Positions 50,499-60,402 are shown, counted from the stretch's first letter. The stretch is DNA of 64,000 bases from Streptomyces sp. DT2A-34 (GCF_030499515.1 NZ_JASTWJ010000001.1:372001-436000); one strand, 5' to 3'. Numbers and translations are program-made. Notes: generated by a model not told the origin, from the sequence alone.

Positions 50499-51242
50499 CT
50501 ACCGGCTGAACAGCTCGAAGGCCACGGCCGGCTTCCCGCCGAACCGCTCCCCCGTCGCCTCGGCGTGCGAGGTGAGGAAGCCGCGGGCGTACGTCTCCGG
50601 GTCCTGCGTCGTCAACGCCTCGATGTAGGCACGGTGTTCGAGCAGCGAGCGCACCGCACGCTCCAGGCCGGCCGAGGCGTCCACCGCGTGCGTGGGCGTG
50701 CTGGAGCCCGCGACGGCGACCCAGCGCACGCCGTTCCACGGCTCGAGGCCCTGCTCGACGAGCTCCGGAAAGATCCACCGGTTACCGGCGTCGCCGGCCG
50801 CGTCCAGGGTGGCACGGCCGACCGCCACATGGTCCGGGGTGTTCCAGGCGACGCCGCCCCAGGTGTCCCGGTGGTTGAGCGTGATCACCAGCTCGGGCCG
50901 GTGCCGGCGGATCGCGGCGGCGATGTCGCGGCGCAGGGCGGTGCCGTACTCGATCACGCCGTCCTTGTGGTCGAGGAACTCCACCGCAGACACGCCCACC
51001 ACCGCCGCGCTCGCCCGCTGCTCGCGTTCGCGCAACGGGCCGCACTTCGCCGGTTCCAGCGTGTCGATGCCGGCCTCGCCGCGGGTCGCCAGGACGTACG
51101 CCACCTCGCGGCCCCCGTCCGTCCAGGCGGCGATCGCCGCCGAGCAGCCGTACTCGAGGTCGTCCGGGTGCGCGACGACGGCGAGCGCGCGCCGCCAGTC
51201 GTCGGGCATGGGCTTCAGCTCAGTGATCGTCGGCTCGGTCAT
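50499..51242 (-). CDS. PIG-L (LmbE)-family deacetylase
   Basis: A 247-residue zinc-dependent deacetylase. The metal motif AHPDD is in VVAHPDDLEYG (about 22-32). The later NHRDTWGG and NTPDHVAVGR histidines complete the site. The family deacetylates N-acetylglucosaminyl groups, including mycothiol precursors (MshB) and mycothiol conjugates (Mca). This member is a shorter divergent type. It is transcribed toward the ECF sigma gene 33 bp away and may share its transcript. Confidence 0.85.
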   Translation of the reverse strand: MTEPTITELKPMPDDWRRALAVVAHPDDLEYGCSAAIAAWTDGGREVAYVLATRGEAGIDTLEPAKCGPLREREQRASAAVVGVSAVEFLDHKDGVIEYGTALRRDIAAAIRRHRPELVITLNHRDTWGGVAWNTPDHVAVGRATLDAAGDAGNRWIFPELVEQGLEPWNGVRWVAVAGSSTPTHAVDASAGLERAVRSLLEHRAYIEALTTQDPETYARGFLTSHAEATGERFGGKPAVAFELFSR

Positions 51243-51270
51243 GCCCGCACACTAACCCGTCACACCGACA

Positions 51271-52574
51271 TCACGCTTCGTCACGGGTGAGCGCGAGCAG
51301 CCGGTCCAGGACGCGGGGGCCGCCGGCCCGTACGCCGTCGTGCTCGAACTCGTCGGTGACCCAGGTGCGCAGGCCGCGGATCGCGCGGGCGGTGGCGAGC
51401 GAGTGGGCGGTGTCGACGTACATGTCGTCGTGGTAGATCGCCGCCGCGACCGGCACCTCGTTGGCGGCGAGGCGCGTGGAGTCGTAGAGGGGCGTCCAGC
51501 CGGTGCGGGCGGCGAGGAGTTCGGCGGTCTCGCGCAGCGGGCGCAGCGCCGGGTCGCAGTCGAACATCCAGGGGTGGATGGTCTCGCCGGTGAACAGCAG
51601 CGGCCCGTCCCCGGCGAGGGTCTTGGCCGCGTCGAACTGCGGGAACTCGGCGCGGACGCGCTCGGCGGACCAGGCGGTGGGGCGGGTGTCCTGGCCGTAG
51701 ATCGCCTCGTGGACGAGGGCGTACAGCGGGTGGCTCGCGTACGACAGCAGGCCCTGGACCTCCTCCTGGAAGGCGTCCGAGAGGGCCGGGCCCTGCGGGG
51801 TGCGCACGAAGGCCTCTTCGAGGAGGTAGTGCAGGCGGTGGCTGCCCTCGCTGCCCCCCGAGGACGATGCCGAGGGACTGGAAGGCCTCGGCGGTGAGGC
51901 GGTAGCCGTTCGGCAGGACCACGTCGTGCGCGAGGAGGTGGTCGGCGATACGGCGGGCGCGCTCGACGTCCTGCGGGTAGCGGGCGTAGTGCGCGGCGAC
52001 CTTGCGCTCGACGCGCGGGTAGGCCGCGCGGTAGACGTCGTCGGCGTGCGCGTCGAGGGAGGGCAGACCGCCGGTGAGGACGGCGGCGATCAGACCCTCG
52101 GGGGCGGTGGAGAGGTAGTTGACCGTGCAGAAGCCGCCGAAGCTCTGGCCGAGGACGGTCCAGGGGGCGCCGCCGGTCACCTCCTGGCGGATCGCCTCGC
52201 AGTCGCGGACGATGGAGTCGGCGCGGAAGTGCGTGAGGTAGTCGGCCTGTTGGGCGGGGCCGCCGCGCAGCGGGAGCGTCTGACGGTTGGCGGGGGTGGA
52301 GTGGCCGGTGCCGCGCTGGTCGAGGAGCAGGACGCGGTACTCCTTGAGCGCGCGGCCCAGCCAGGCGCCCTTGTCCGACGAAGCGGTTCGCGCCGAAGCC
52401 GGGGCCGCCCTGGAGGTAGAGCAGCCAGGGCAGGTCCTGGTGCGCCTTGTCGCCGGCGACGACCTCACGGGCATAGAGCTCGATCGTCTCGCCCTTGGGG
52501 GCGTCGTGGTCGAGGGGCACGGTGAAGTGGCGGTCGGTGAGGACGACGCCGGGCTGGCGGTAGCTGACGGTCAA
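51271..52574 (-). pseudogene. S33-family peptidase/alpha-beta hydrolase with two frameshifts
   Basis: Three consecutive frames together encode one proline-iminopeptidase-like protein. Segment one (from about 52574) has LTVSYRQPGVVLTDRHFTVP and LQGGPGFGANRF. Segment two has ALKEYRVLLLDQRGTGHST and the nucleophile elbow GQSFGGF. Segment three has LLFTGETIHPW and the terminal domain. The first shift is near 52378-52384, consistent with one extra base. The second is near 51858-51863, in a run of six C on the plus strand where five would restore the frame. The start is uncertain; a TTG at 52574 after GGGAG fits the family. Either a decaying gene or two base-calling errors. Confidence 0.78.
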
Positions 52575-52675
52575 CAGGGCTCCCGGGACGGAGGGTTTTC
52601 GGTCCGCGTCCCAGTTCAGCACATGTTCGTCCGCCGACCGAGCCCCGGGATCATGAAATCGTACTGAACGGCGGA

Positions 52676-53701
52676 TCAGCGGGCCGAGAGACTGGACCGC
52701 CGGACCACCAGCTCCGGCTGCAGGACGACCCGCCGGTGCTCGTGCTTCTTCGGCGCGGTCTCCTCCTCCGTCTCCTCCAGCAGCATCTCCGCCGCGAGGG
52801 TGCCCATGGTGACCGCGGGCTGCCGTACGGAGGTGAGGGGGACGGCCGCGGCGGCCGCGAACTCGATGTCGTCGTAGCCGACGATCGCGAGGTCGTCGGG
52901 GACCTTTATGCCGGCCGCGTACATGGCCTGCAGGACGCCGAGGGCGAGCAGGTCGTTGGCGCAGAAGACGGCGGTCGGGCGCTCGGCGAGGCCGAGCAGG
53001 CGGGCGCCGGCGTCGCGGCCCGCGGCGACGTCGAGGCGCTCGGTGGGCAGCTCGCGCAGGTGCTCGGGGCCGAGGCCGGCCTCCTGAAGCGCGTGCAGGG
53101 CGCCGGTGCGGCGGTCGCGGACCTGGTTGAGGCCGGGCGGGCCGCTGACGTAGGCGATGGAGCGGTGCCCGGCGTCGACGAGGTGCCGTACGGCGAGGGC
53201 GCCGCCGGCGACGTCGTCGACGGAGACCGAGCACTCGGTGGTGCCCTCGGCGACGCGGTCGACGAGGACGAAGGGGATGTTGTGCCGCCGGAACGTCTCG
53301 ATGTTGCGGCCGGTGGCGTCGGCGGGGGTCAGCAGGACGCCCCGCACCCGCTGTTCGGCGAAGAGCGACAGGTAGTCGGCCTCCTCGCTCGCGCTCTGCG
53401 CGCTGTTGCAGACCATCACGCCGAGCCCGGCCTCGCGCGCGGCCCGCTCGGCGCCGCGCGCCACGTCGACGAAGAAGGGGTTGCCCATGTCGAGGACGAG
53501 CAGCCCCATGATCCGGCTGCGGCCCGCGCGCAGCTGGCGCGCGGACTCGCTGCGGACATAGCCCAGCCGGTCTATCGCGGACTGCACCCGCGCCCGGGTC
53601 TCGGTCGCGACCGTGTCCGGACGGTTGATGACGTTCGAGACCGTGCCGACGGAGACTCCGGCGGCGCGGGCGACGTCCTTGATACCCACCGACTGGGCCA
53701 T
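52676..53701 (-). CDS. LacI-family regulator of the rhamnose locus
   Basis: A 341-residue LacI/GalR regulator. The helix-turn-helix is KDVARAAGVSVGTVSNVINRPDTV (about 8-31). A hinge helix and a periplasmic-binding-like sugar domain follow (MGLLVLDMGNPFFVDVARGAE, VGYDDIEFAAAAAVPLTSVRQP). It is transcribed in the same direction as the rhaT-P-Q-S-M genes and is the only regulator in the locus. It is therefore the probable rhamnose repressor, acting at the two dyads at 60.39 and 60.56 kb. GAAGGCCTTC (53746-53755) upstream is a weaker, possibly autoregulatory, dyad. Confidence 0.88.
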   Translation of the reverse strand: MAQSVGIKDVARAAGVSVGTVSNVINRPDTVATETRARVQSAIDRLGYVRSESARQLRAGRSRIMGLLVLDMGNPFFVDVARGAERAAREAGLGVMVCNSAQSASEEADYLSLFAEQRVRGVLLTPADATGRNIETFRRHNIPFVLVDRVAEGTTECSVSVDDVAGGALAVRHLVDAGHRSIAYVSGPPGLNQVRDRRTGALHALQEAGLGPEHLRELPTERLDVAAGRDAGARLLGLAERPTAVFCANDLLALGVLQAMYAAGIKVPDDLAIVGYDDIEFAAAAAVPLTSVRQPAVTMGTLAAEMLLEETEEETAPKKHEHRRVVLQPELVVRRSSLSAR

Positions 53702-53788
53702 CGGGCAGGGACCTCCAGGAAGACTTGTAAGACGCGGGGCGGCGGGAAGGCCTTCACATTACCGTCATGCCGCCCACAACAGCTTCGA

Positions 53789-55219
53789 TCAGGCAGGCAG
53801 GCGGAAGTTGAGGTTACGGAGCGCCGAGGGCGTCGTACCGCTGGACTTCTCCTGGTACATGATCGACAGGAAGTTGTCCTGCGCGATACGCGTCTCGTCG
53901 ATGACGACCTCGCCGAAGGCGTTCAGCCCGGCCGTGACACCGTCGTACAGGACCGACCAGTCCGTGTAACCGGAGGCCTTGGAGGCCCCGGCGATCCGGC
54001 AGAACGGGAAGATCGCGTACGCGTTGCCGTACTTGTCCAGGATCAGCTTGGTGCGCTGGCTGGAGTTGAGCGGGACCGGGATCTCGGTCTTCTGCCAGGT
54101 GCCCGAGGAGTTCTTGCGGACGTGGAAGGCCCGGCCGTTGGCGGTGCGGTCGGCGACGTAGTTCGTCGTGCACTGGCCGAAGCGGCCGGGGACGTAACTG
54201 ATGATCGCGTGCGGCAGGCCCGCGGAGTCGGTGAACTGGCTCTCCTGGTTCATCAGGGAGTGGTCCGGGTTGAGCGCGTCGATCACCAGACCGCTGTCGG
54301 TGACGGCGACCTTGTCGGAGCCGCCCGTGGTGCCGACGACGGCGCCGGCGTTGTTGCGCCAGGTGCGGCCGCGGTCGTCGGAGTAGACGTAGCCGGTGTC
54401 GTGGTTGGTGATGCCGCCGCCGTTGCACATCACGGCGCCGTTCTGCTCGCGCCAGGTGAAGAAGGAGTGCAGTCGGCCGTTCTTGTCGTAGTCGATGCCG
54501 TGCAGGTACATGTTGCGGGCCGTCGAGGAGCCGTGCTCGCTGGTGTACGTGCCGGTGGAGCTGGTCCACTCGCCGAGGTTGGACCACGAGGTGCCGTTGT
54601 ACTCGGCGATCGCGTTGCGGCCGTTGCCCGAGATGCCGACGCGGTAGCTGAGCTGGAGCTTGCCGTCGGGCATCGAGATGAACTGCGGGTAGGTGAACTG
54701 CGAGGTGAGCGCCAGCCCGTCCAGGGTGGACTGCGGTGCCCCGAAGCGGCTCGCGTCCCAGCTGAGCCCGGCGGGGTTGTCCATCAGCCCGGCGACCGAC
54801 TTGACGTAGGTGAAGCCGTCGCTGTGCGAGTCCATGTTGAGGTGGAGGCGGCCGTCGATCTTGGAGAGGCCCATGGATATGACGTTGTGGGAGTCGTTGT
54901 AGCGCAGGGTGTGGCCGACCTTGACCGTGGACCAGGTGCTGGAGCCGAGGACGCGGCGGCCGACGACGGCGTTGCGGTCGGCGGTGTACCAGACGGCGTA
55001 CTGGTAGCCCTTGTAGGTCAGCAGGCCGTTCTTCTGGAAGGCGTTGTTGTTGACCAGGCCGTCGTACGACACGAAGAAGATGGCCTGCGTGTCGAGTGTG
55101 GTGGTGCCGGTCAGGGTGAGGGACGGGCCGGGGTCGGCGGCACGGGCGGTTCCGGATGCGAGGGCGGGGGTCATGACGGCTCCAGCGAGGGCGGCGCCCA
55201 GCAGCGTACGTCTCTTCAT
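53789..55219 (-). CDS. Secreted BNR_4-family protein, candidate rhamnoglycan-degrading enzyme
   Basis: A 476-residue secreted protein. A signal peptide spans about 1-27 (MKRRTLLGAALAGAVMTPAL, ending GTARA). The rest is a BNR_4 seven-bladed propeller: FVSYDGLVNNNAFQKNGLLTYKGYQYAVWYTAD near the start, and YNDSHNVISMGLSKIDGRLHLNMDSH. GYVYSDDRGRTWRNN is an Asp-box-like repeat. This fold is used by rhamnose-targeting enzymes such as ulvan and rhamnogalacturonan lyases and GH145 rhamnosidases. Its place downstream of rhaM in the rhamnose locus supports release of rhamnose-containing sugars. The exact reaction is not determined. Confidence 0.75.
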   Translation of the reverse strand: MKRRTLLGAALAGAVMTPALASGTARAADPGPSLTLTGTTTLDTQAIFFVSYDGLVNNNAFQKNGLLTYKGYQYAVWYTADRNAVVGRRVLGSSTWSTVKVGHTLRYNDSHNVISMGLSKIDGRLHLNMDSHSDGFTYVKSVAGLMDNPAGLSWDASRFGAPQSTLDGLALTSQFTYPQFISMPDGKLQLSYRVGISGNGRNAIAEYNGTSWSNLGEWTSSTGTYTSEHGSSTARNMYLHGIDYDKNGRLHSFFTWREQNGAVMCNGGGITNHDTGYVYSDDRGRTWRNNAGAVVGTTGGSDKVAVTDSGLVIDALNPDHSLMNQESQFTDSAGLPHAIISYVPGRFGQCTTNYVADRTANGRAFHVRKNSSGTWQKTEIPVPLNSSQRTKLILDKYGNAYAIFPFCRIAGASKASGYTDWSVLYDGVTAGLNAFGEVVIDETRIAQDNFLSIMYQEKSSGTTPSALRNLNFRLPA

Positions 55220-55270
55220 CTCGGGGGACTCCGTTGTCGGCGAGGTGCGGGGAAGGGGGACATTCAGGGG

Positions 55271-55591
55271 TCAGGCCAGGTGGAACACTTCCGTGAGCGG
55301 TTTCATGGCCTCGTCGGGCCGGGCGCCGTCCAGCGACTCGAAGAACGGCGCCATCTCCGCCTGCCAGCGGGCGTTGACGTCGGTGGCTTCCATGCCGGCC
55401 ACGGCCGCCGCGAAGTCCTCGGTCTCCAGGTAGCCGACGAGCAGGCCGTCCTCGCGCAGGAAGAGCGAGTAGTTGTGCCAGCCGGTGGCCGAGAGCGCTT
55501 CGAGCATCTCGGGCCACACGGCGGCATGCCGCTCACGGTACTCGTCGAGGCGGTCCGCCCTGACCTTCAGCAGGAAGCACACGCGTTGCAT
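55271..55591 (-). CDS. rhaM: L-rhamnose mutarotase
   Basis: A 106-residue RhaM (RhaU) homologue with a dimeric alpha/beta-barrel (ferredoxin-like) fold. Conserved parts are RVCFLLKVRADRLDEYRERHAAVWPEML (active-site His) and WHNYSLFLREDGLLVGYLE. It interconverts alpha- and beta-L-rhamnose to supply the form used by the isomerase. It starts 17 bp after the rhaS stop and is followed 51 bp later by the BNR_4 gene. Confidence 0.92.
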   Translation of the reverse strand: MQRVCFLLKVRADRLDEYRERHAAVWPEMLEALSATGWHNYSLFLREDGLLVGYLETEDFAAAVAGMEATDVNARWQAEMAPFFESLDGARPDEAMKPLTEVFHLA

Positions 55592-55608
55592 CAACAACCC
55601 TCCGGATG

Positions 55609-56688
55609 TCAGAAGTTGAACTGGTCGATGTTCTTGGCGTCGAAGACGGTCGGCTTGCCGAGGCTGATCACGCCGTCCTTGCCGATGGTGTACGTGGTGC
55701 CGTCGGCCTTGAAGGTCTCGCCCTCCTTGCCGGTGATCTGGCCGGAGACCAGGGCGACGGCGGTGCGGGCGGCCAGGTCGCCGAGCTTCGACGGGTCCCA
55801 CAGCTCGAAGGCGTCGACGGTGCCGTTCTTGACGTACTTGCGCATGTCGTTCGGGGTGCCGAGGCCGGTCAGCTTGACCTTGCCCTTGTACTTGGAGCCC
55901 GACAGGTACTGGGCGGCCGCCTTGATGCCGACGGTGGTCGGGGAGATGATCCCCTTCAGGTTCGGGTACTCCTGCAGCAGGCCCTGGGTCTGCTGGAAGG
56001 ACTTCTGGGCGTCGTCGTCACCGTAGGCGACCTTGACGAGCTTGATGTCCTTGTACTTGGGGTCCTTCAGCTCGTCCTTCATGAAGTCGATCCAGATGTT
56101 CTGGTTCGTCGCGGTCTGGGCGGCGGACAGGATCGCGATCTCGCCCTTGTAGTCGATCTGCTCGGCGAGCAGCTGCACCTCGGTGCGGCCGAGGTCCTCG
56201 GCGGAGGCCTGCGAGACGAAGGCGTTGCGGCAGTCGGCGGTGGTGTCGGAGTCGTAGGTGACGACCTTGATGCCGTTCTTCATGGCCTGCTTGAGCGCGG
56301 TGCACAGGGCGCCCGGGTCCTGCGCGGAGACGGCCATCGCGTCGACCTGCTGCTGGGTGAGCGTGTTGACGTAGGAGACCTGGCCGGCGGTGTCGGTGGC
56401 GCTGGACGGGCCGACCTCCTTGTAGCTGGAGCCCAGCTCCTTCAGGGCCGCCTCGCCGCCCTTGTCGGCGGAGGTGAAGTAGGGGTTGTTGACCTGCTTG
56501 GGCAGGAAGCCGACGGTCAGGCCCTTCTTCAGCTCGGCGTTCGGGTTCGCGGAACCGCCGGTGGCGGCGGAGGCGCCCTCGCTCTTGACGTCCTCCTTGG
56601 TGGTGCCGCCGCAGGCGGTGGCGGCCAGGGCGAGGGATGTGACGGCGGCGAGGGCCGCGCAGGTACGGCGGAGGGATGACTTGCGCAT
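55609..56688 (-). CDS. rhaS: Rhamnose ABC transporter substrate-binding lipoprotein
   Basis: A 359-residue periplasmic-binding-type lipoprotein. The signal peptide ends LALAATACGG, with lipidated Cys near residue 26. The type I sugar-binding fold follows (GLTVGFLPKQVNNPYFTSADKGGEAAL, IKVVTYDSDTTADCRNAFVSQAS, GIISPTTVGIKAAAQYL). It delivers rhamnose to RhaP/RhaQ. It is separated from rhaQ by a 121-bp gap containing a hairpin-rich repeat, which may stabilise or boost the rhaS message relative to the permease genes. Confidence 0.92.
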   Translation of the reverse strand: MRKSSLRRTCAALAAVTSLALAATACGGTTKEDVKSEGASAATGGSANPNAELKKGLTVGFLPKQVNNPYFTSADKGGEAALKELGSSYKEVGPSSATDTAGQVSYVNTLTQQQVDAMAVSAQDPGALCTALKQAMKNGIKVVTYDSDTTADCRNAFVSQASAEDLGRTEVQLLAEQIDYKGEIAILSAAQTATNQNIWIDFMKDELKDPKYKDIKLVKVAYGDDDAQKSFQQTQGLLQEYPNLKGIISPTTVGIKAAAQYLSGSKYKGKVKLTGLGTPNDMRKYVKNGTVDAFELWDPSKLGDLAARTAVALVSGQITGKEGETFKADGTTYTIGKDGVISLGKPTVFDAKNIDQFNF

Positions 56689-56716
56689 GCTGGGTTCCTT
56701 TTACGGTGGTGAGGTG

Positions 56717-56796
56717 GAGCGCCCCGAAAGGGGCGCGGGTCTGTATCGGTATGCGGCTCCGCCGCGTGGGCGCGACCAGCCACAGACGGCCGGCAG
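56717..56796 (-). repeat. Hairpin-rich intergenic element, copy 1 (rhaQ/rhaS gap)
   Basis: Read in the direction of transcription, this 80-bp element begins CTGCCGGCCG. It contains TGGTCGCGCCC and the small hairpin GCGGC-GGA-GCCGC, and ends in the perfect hairpin GCGCCCC-TTTC-GGGGCGC (56719-56736). It aligns with copy 2 at 61,818-61,899. It resembles a motif I recall as common between Streptomyces genes. Confidence 0.75.
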
Positions 56797-56809
56797 ATTG
56801 AGGACGGCC

Positions 56810-57799
56810 CTATGAGCCGAGTGATTGCGCTCTACGGCCCGCCCTCGTGACGGCGATCTGACGCGCAACCCGAGGACCGAGAACCGAGAGAACAAGCAGT
56901 ACGCCGGTCACGACGATCTGCGACTGGGCGGAAACGTCCTGCAGACTCATCACGTTCTGCAGCGCCCCCAGCAGGAACACTCCGGCGATCGCACCGCCCA
57001 ACGTGCCCTTGCCGCCGTCGAAGTCGATGCCGCCGAGCAACACGGCGGCGACGACGGAGAGTTCGAGGCCGGTGGCGTTGTCGTAGCGGGCGCTGGCGTA
57101 GTGCAGGGCCCAGAAGATCCCGGTGAGCGAGGCCATCAGCCCGGTGACCGTGAACAGGATCAGCTTCTGTCGCTTGACCCGGATACCGGCGAACCTCGCG
57201 GCCTCCTCGCTCGCGCCGGTCGCGAAGACCGACCGACCGAACGGGGTGGCGTGCAGGGCGATCACGGCGATCGCGAGGAGCACCAGGAAGGGCAGGAAGG
57301 CGTACGGGATGAAGGTGTCCCCGATACGTCCGGCCGCGAAGTCCAGGTACTGGGTGGGGAAGTCGGTCACCGCGTCGGAACCGAGGATGATCTGTGCGAT
57401 GCCGCGGTAGGCGGCGAGAGTGCCGATGGTGACGGCGAGCGACGGCAGCCCCAGCTTGGTCACCAGCAGACCGTTGATCAGTCCGCACACCACGCCGAGC
57501 ACCAGACAGATCGGGATGATCGTCTCGATCGTCATGCCCTGGTTCCACAGGGCGCCCATCACCGCGCCCGAGAGACCGGCGGTGGAGGCGACCGAGAGAT
57601 CGATCTCGCCCGAGACGACCAGAAGCGTCATCGGCAGGGCGATCAAGGCGATCGGAAGGGTGTTTCCGATCAGGAAGGACAGGTTGAGAGCGTTTCCGAA
57701 ACCATCGACCGTTCCGAAGGACAGCAGGAGCACGACGATCAGCAGCGCGCCGACGACCGTGTCCCAGCGGATCGCTCGGCTCAGGGAGAAGTCAGCCAT
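56810..57799 (-). CDS. rhaQ: Rhamnose ABC transporter permease
   Basis: A 329-residue membrane protein of the BPD_transp_2 (ribose/xylose-type) permease family with about nine to ten helices. Characteristic parts are VVSGEIDLSVASTAGLSGAVMG (about 60-81), LPSLAVTIGTLAAYRGIAQIILG and LLGGIDFDGGKGTLGGAIAG. It pairs with RhaP to form the membrane channel. Its start overlaps the rhaP end by 8 bp. Confidence 0.92.
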   Translation of the reverse strand: MADFSLSRAIRWDTVVGALLIVVLLLSFGTVDGFGNALNLSFLIGNTLPIALIALPMTLLVVSGEIDLSVASTAGLSGAVMGALWNQGMTIETIIPICLVLGVVCGLINGLLVTKLGLPSLAVTIGTLAAYRGIAQIILGSDAVTDFPTQYLDFAAGRIGDTFIPYAFLPFLVLLAIAVIALHATPFGRSVFATGASEEAARFAGIRVKRQKLILFTVTGLMASLTGIFWALHYASARYDNATGLELSVVAAVLLGGIDFDGGKGTLGGAIAGVFLLGALQNVMSLQDVSAQSQIVVTGVLLVLSVLGPRVARQIAVTRAGRRAQSLGS

Positions 57800-58832
57800 G
57801 GCGAGCGTTCCTCTTCTTCAGGGCGGAGGCCACGCGCAGCGCGACGATCCGGTCGACCGCGATGGCGAGGAGGAGCAGGATGCCGTTGATCGCGAGCACC
57901 CAGACGGAGCTGACACCGAGGGCGGGCAGCACGCTGTTGATGGAGGTCAGCAGCAGCGCGCCGAGCGCCGCGCCGTAGACACTGCCGGAGCCGCCGGTGA
58001 AGACGACGCCGCCGACGACGACCGCGCTGACGACGGTGAGTTCGTAGCCGTTGCCGGTGCCGGAGTCGACGTTGCCGAAGCGGGCCAGGTACATGGCGCC
58101 CGCGAGACCGGCCAGCGCACCGCAGAAGGTGTACGCGGCGAGGATCCGCTTGCGCACCGGGATGCCGGCGAGGCGGGCGGCCTCCGGGTTGGACCCGAGG
58201 GCGTACAGCTCGCGGCCGCTGCCGAAGTGCTTGAGGTAGTACGCGGTCGCCACCAGGACGGCGAGGGCGATCAGCGCCGGCCAGGGCACCGCGGAGATGC
58301 CGCCGGAGCCGAAGTCGACGAAGCCGTCCGGGAGGTCGGCCGCCGTGATCTGCCGGGAGCCGACCCAGATCGAGTCGATGCCGCGGATGATGTAGAGCGT
58401 GCCCAAGGTGACGACGAGGGCCGGTACCTGGCCGAGGCTGACGAGAAGGCCGTTCAGCAGACCGAAGGCGATGCCCATCAGGACCGCCAGGAGCACGGCG
58501 ACGACGGGGTTCCCGCCGCCCTGCAGATACATGCCGGCGGCGAAGGCGCTGATGCCGAGGGTCGAGCCGACCGACAGGTCGACGTTCCTCGTGATCACCA
58601 CCAGGGACTGGCCGGTGGCGACCAGGACGAGGATCGTCGCGTTCAGGAGCAGGTCCTTGATGCCCTGCTCGGTGAGGAACTCGCTGTTGCCGAGTTGGGT
58701 GACGGCGATCATCACCACGAAGACGACCAGGATGGCGAGTTCGCGCATCTTGAAGACGCGGTCGACCAGGCGGGTGCCGTGGGACTTCGGTACGTCGGTG
58801 ACAGGGGCCTGCTTGGGAGTGATCACCGTCAT
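57792..58832 (-). CDS. rhaP: Rhamnose ABC transporter permease
   Basis: A 346-residue permease of the same family as RhaQ. Diagnostic parts are [49 protein letters not shown] and [24 protein letters not shown]. The ATG at 58832 overlaps the rhaT stop as ATGA. It forms the heterodimeric channel with RhaQ. Confidence 0.92.
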   Translation of the reverse strand: MTVITPKQAPVTDVPKSHGTRLVDRVFKMRELAILVVFVVMIAVTQLGNSEFLTEQGIKDLLLNATILVLVATGQSLVVITRNVDLSVGSTLGISAFAAGMYLQGGGNPVVAVLLAVLMGIAFGLLNGLLVSLGQVPALVVTLGTLYIIRGIDSIWVGSRQITAADLPDGFVDFGSGGISAVPWPALIALAVLVATAYYLKHFGSGRELYALGSNPEAARLAGIPVRKRILAAYTFCGALAGLAGAMYLARFGNVDSGTGNGYELTVVSAVVVGGVVFTGGSGSVYGAALGALLLTSINSVLPALGVSSVWVLAINGILLLLAIAVDRIVALRVASALKKRNARHG

Positions 58833-60346
58833 GCGGCGGCCCTCCCGGTTGCTGCGGCCATCACGGTTTCCTCGGTGGCGTCGGAGCGCGGTATCTCGGC
58901 GGTCAGGCGGCCCTCGTGCATCACGAGCACGCGGTCGGCCATGCCGAGGATCTCGGGCAGGTCGGAGGAGATCATCAGGACGGCGACGCCGTCGGCGGCC
59001 AGTTCGCTGAGCAGCCGGTGCACCTCGGCCTTGGTGCCGACGTCGATGCCCCGGGTGGGCTCGTCGACGATCAGCACCTTGGGGCCGGTGGCGAGCCACT
59101 TGGCGAGGACGACCTTCTGCTGGTTGCCGCCGGACAGGGTGGAGACGGTGTCGGCGATCCGGGCGTACTTGACCTGGAGCTTGACGGCCCAGTCGAGGGA
59201 GCGGCTGCGTTCGGCGCCGCGGTCCATCAGGCCCGCCTTGACGGTCGTACGAAGACCCGTGAGGCCGATGTTGCGCTCGATGGACATGTCCATCACCAGG
59301 CCCTGGGCGCGCCGGTCCTCGGGGACGAGGGCCAGGCCGGAGGCCATGGCGGTGGACGGGGCGCCGTTGGTCAGGGCCCTGCCGTCGATGGTGACCTCGC
59401 CGGCGTCCCAGCGGTCGATGCCGAACACGGCCCGCGCGACTTCGGTACGGCCCGCGCCGACGAGCCCGGCGAGGCCGACGATCTCACCGCGTCGTACGTC
59501 GAAGGAGACGTCGGTGAAGACGCCCTCGCGGGTGAGCCGGCGCACGCTCAGGGCGACCTCGCCCGGCTTCACGTCCTGCTTGGGGTAGAGCTCGTCGAGG
59601 TCTCGGCCGACCATGCGGCGTACGAGGTCGTCCTCGGTCATGCCGTCCAGCGGTTCGCTGCCGATCCAGGCACCGTCGCGCAGGGTGGTGACCCGCTGGC
59701 AGATCTGGAAGATCTCCTCCAGCCGGTGGGAGATGAACAGGACGGCGGCGCCCTGTTCGCGCAGGGCGCGGACGACGCCGAAGAGGCGGGCGACCTCGCT
59801 GCCGGTGAGGGCGGCGGTCGGCTCGTCCATGATCAGGACGCGGGCGTCGAAGGAGAGCGCCTTGGCGATCTCGACGATCTGCTGGTCGGCGATGGACAGG
59901 CCGCGCGCGGGGCGGTCGGGGTCGAGCTCGACGCCGAGGCGCTGCATCAGGGCCAGGGTCGCGGCGTGCGTGGCCTTGTGGTCGATCCGGCCGAGCGCGC
60001 GCCGCGGCCGGCGGCCCATGAAGATGTTCTCGGCGATCGACAGGTCCGGGAAGAGAGTCGGCTCCTGGTAGATCACGGCGATACCGGCGTCGCGGGCGTC
60101 ACCGGGGCCGTGGAAGACGACGGGCGCACCGTCGAGCAGCACCTGGCCCGCGTCGGGCCGGTGCACTCCGGCGAGTGTCTTGATGAGGGTCGACTTGCCC
60201 GCGCCGTTCTCGCCGGCGAGGGCGTGCACCTCCCCGGGAAACAGCTCCAGGGAGACGTCCCGCAGGGCACGGACCGCGCCGAAGGACTTCGAGATGTCCC
60301 TGAGCGCCAGAACCGGGGCCGGACCCGTTTTGGACGGGTGGGTCAT
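58829..60346 (-). CDS. rhaT: Rhamnose ABC transporter ATP-binding protein (double ATPase)
   Basis: A 505-residue sugar ABC ATPase with two nucleotide-binding domains. The first has Walker [17 protein letters not shown] and signature [15 protein letters not shown]. The second lacks a proper Walker A, as is usual in this family, but has [16 protein letters not shown] and [14 protein letters not shown]. The ATG at 60346 is where homology begins; the frame extends to 60436. It is first in the minus-strand operon, under a promoter overlapped by a LacI-type dyad. Confidence 0.93.
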   Translation of the reverse strand: MTHPSKTGPAPVLALRDISKSFGAVRALRDVSLELFPGEVHALAGENGAGKSTLIKTLAGVHRPDAGQVLLDGAPVVFHGPGDARDAGIAVIYQEPTLFPDLSIAENIFMGRRPRRALGRIDHKATHAATLALMQRLGVELDPDRPARGLSIADQQIVEIAKALSFDARVLIMDEPTAALTGSEVARLFGVVRALREQGAAVLFISHRLEEIFQICQRVTTLRDGAWIGSEPLDGMTEDDLVRRMVGRDLDELYPKQDVKPGEVALSVRRLTREGVFTDVSFDVRRGEIVGLAGLVGAGRTEVARAVFGIDRWDAGEVTIDGRALTNGAPSTAMASGLALVPEDRRAQGLVMDMSIERNIGLTGLRTTVKAGLMDRGAERSRSLDWAVKLQVKYARIADTVSTLSGGNQQKVVLAKWLATGPKVLIVDEPTRGIDVGTKAEVHRLLSELAADGVAVLMISSDLPEILGMADRVLVMHEGRLTAEIPRSDATEETVMAAATGRAAA

Positions 60347-60390
60347 GGGGGCTCCTCGACGACGCCGGCGGGACGGCCCTCTCGGCGTCG

Positions 60391-60402
60391 TGAAAGGTTT
60401 CA
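60391..60402. promoter_or_regulatory. LacI-type operator at the rhaT promoter
   Basis: TGAAAGGTTTCA has perfect TGAAA/TTTCA arms. It lies 45 bp before the rhaT start and just downstream of the predicted rhaT transcription start. It shares TGAA-N4-TTCA with the site near rhaI. Confidence 0.7.

Noticed and set aside
53746..53755. Strong autoregulatory operator of the LacI gene
   Set aside because: GAAGGCCTTC is a perfect palindrome but lacks the TGAA/TTCA arms of the other two sites on one side, so it is only a weak candidate.
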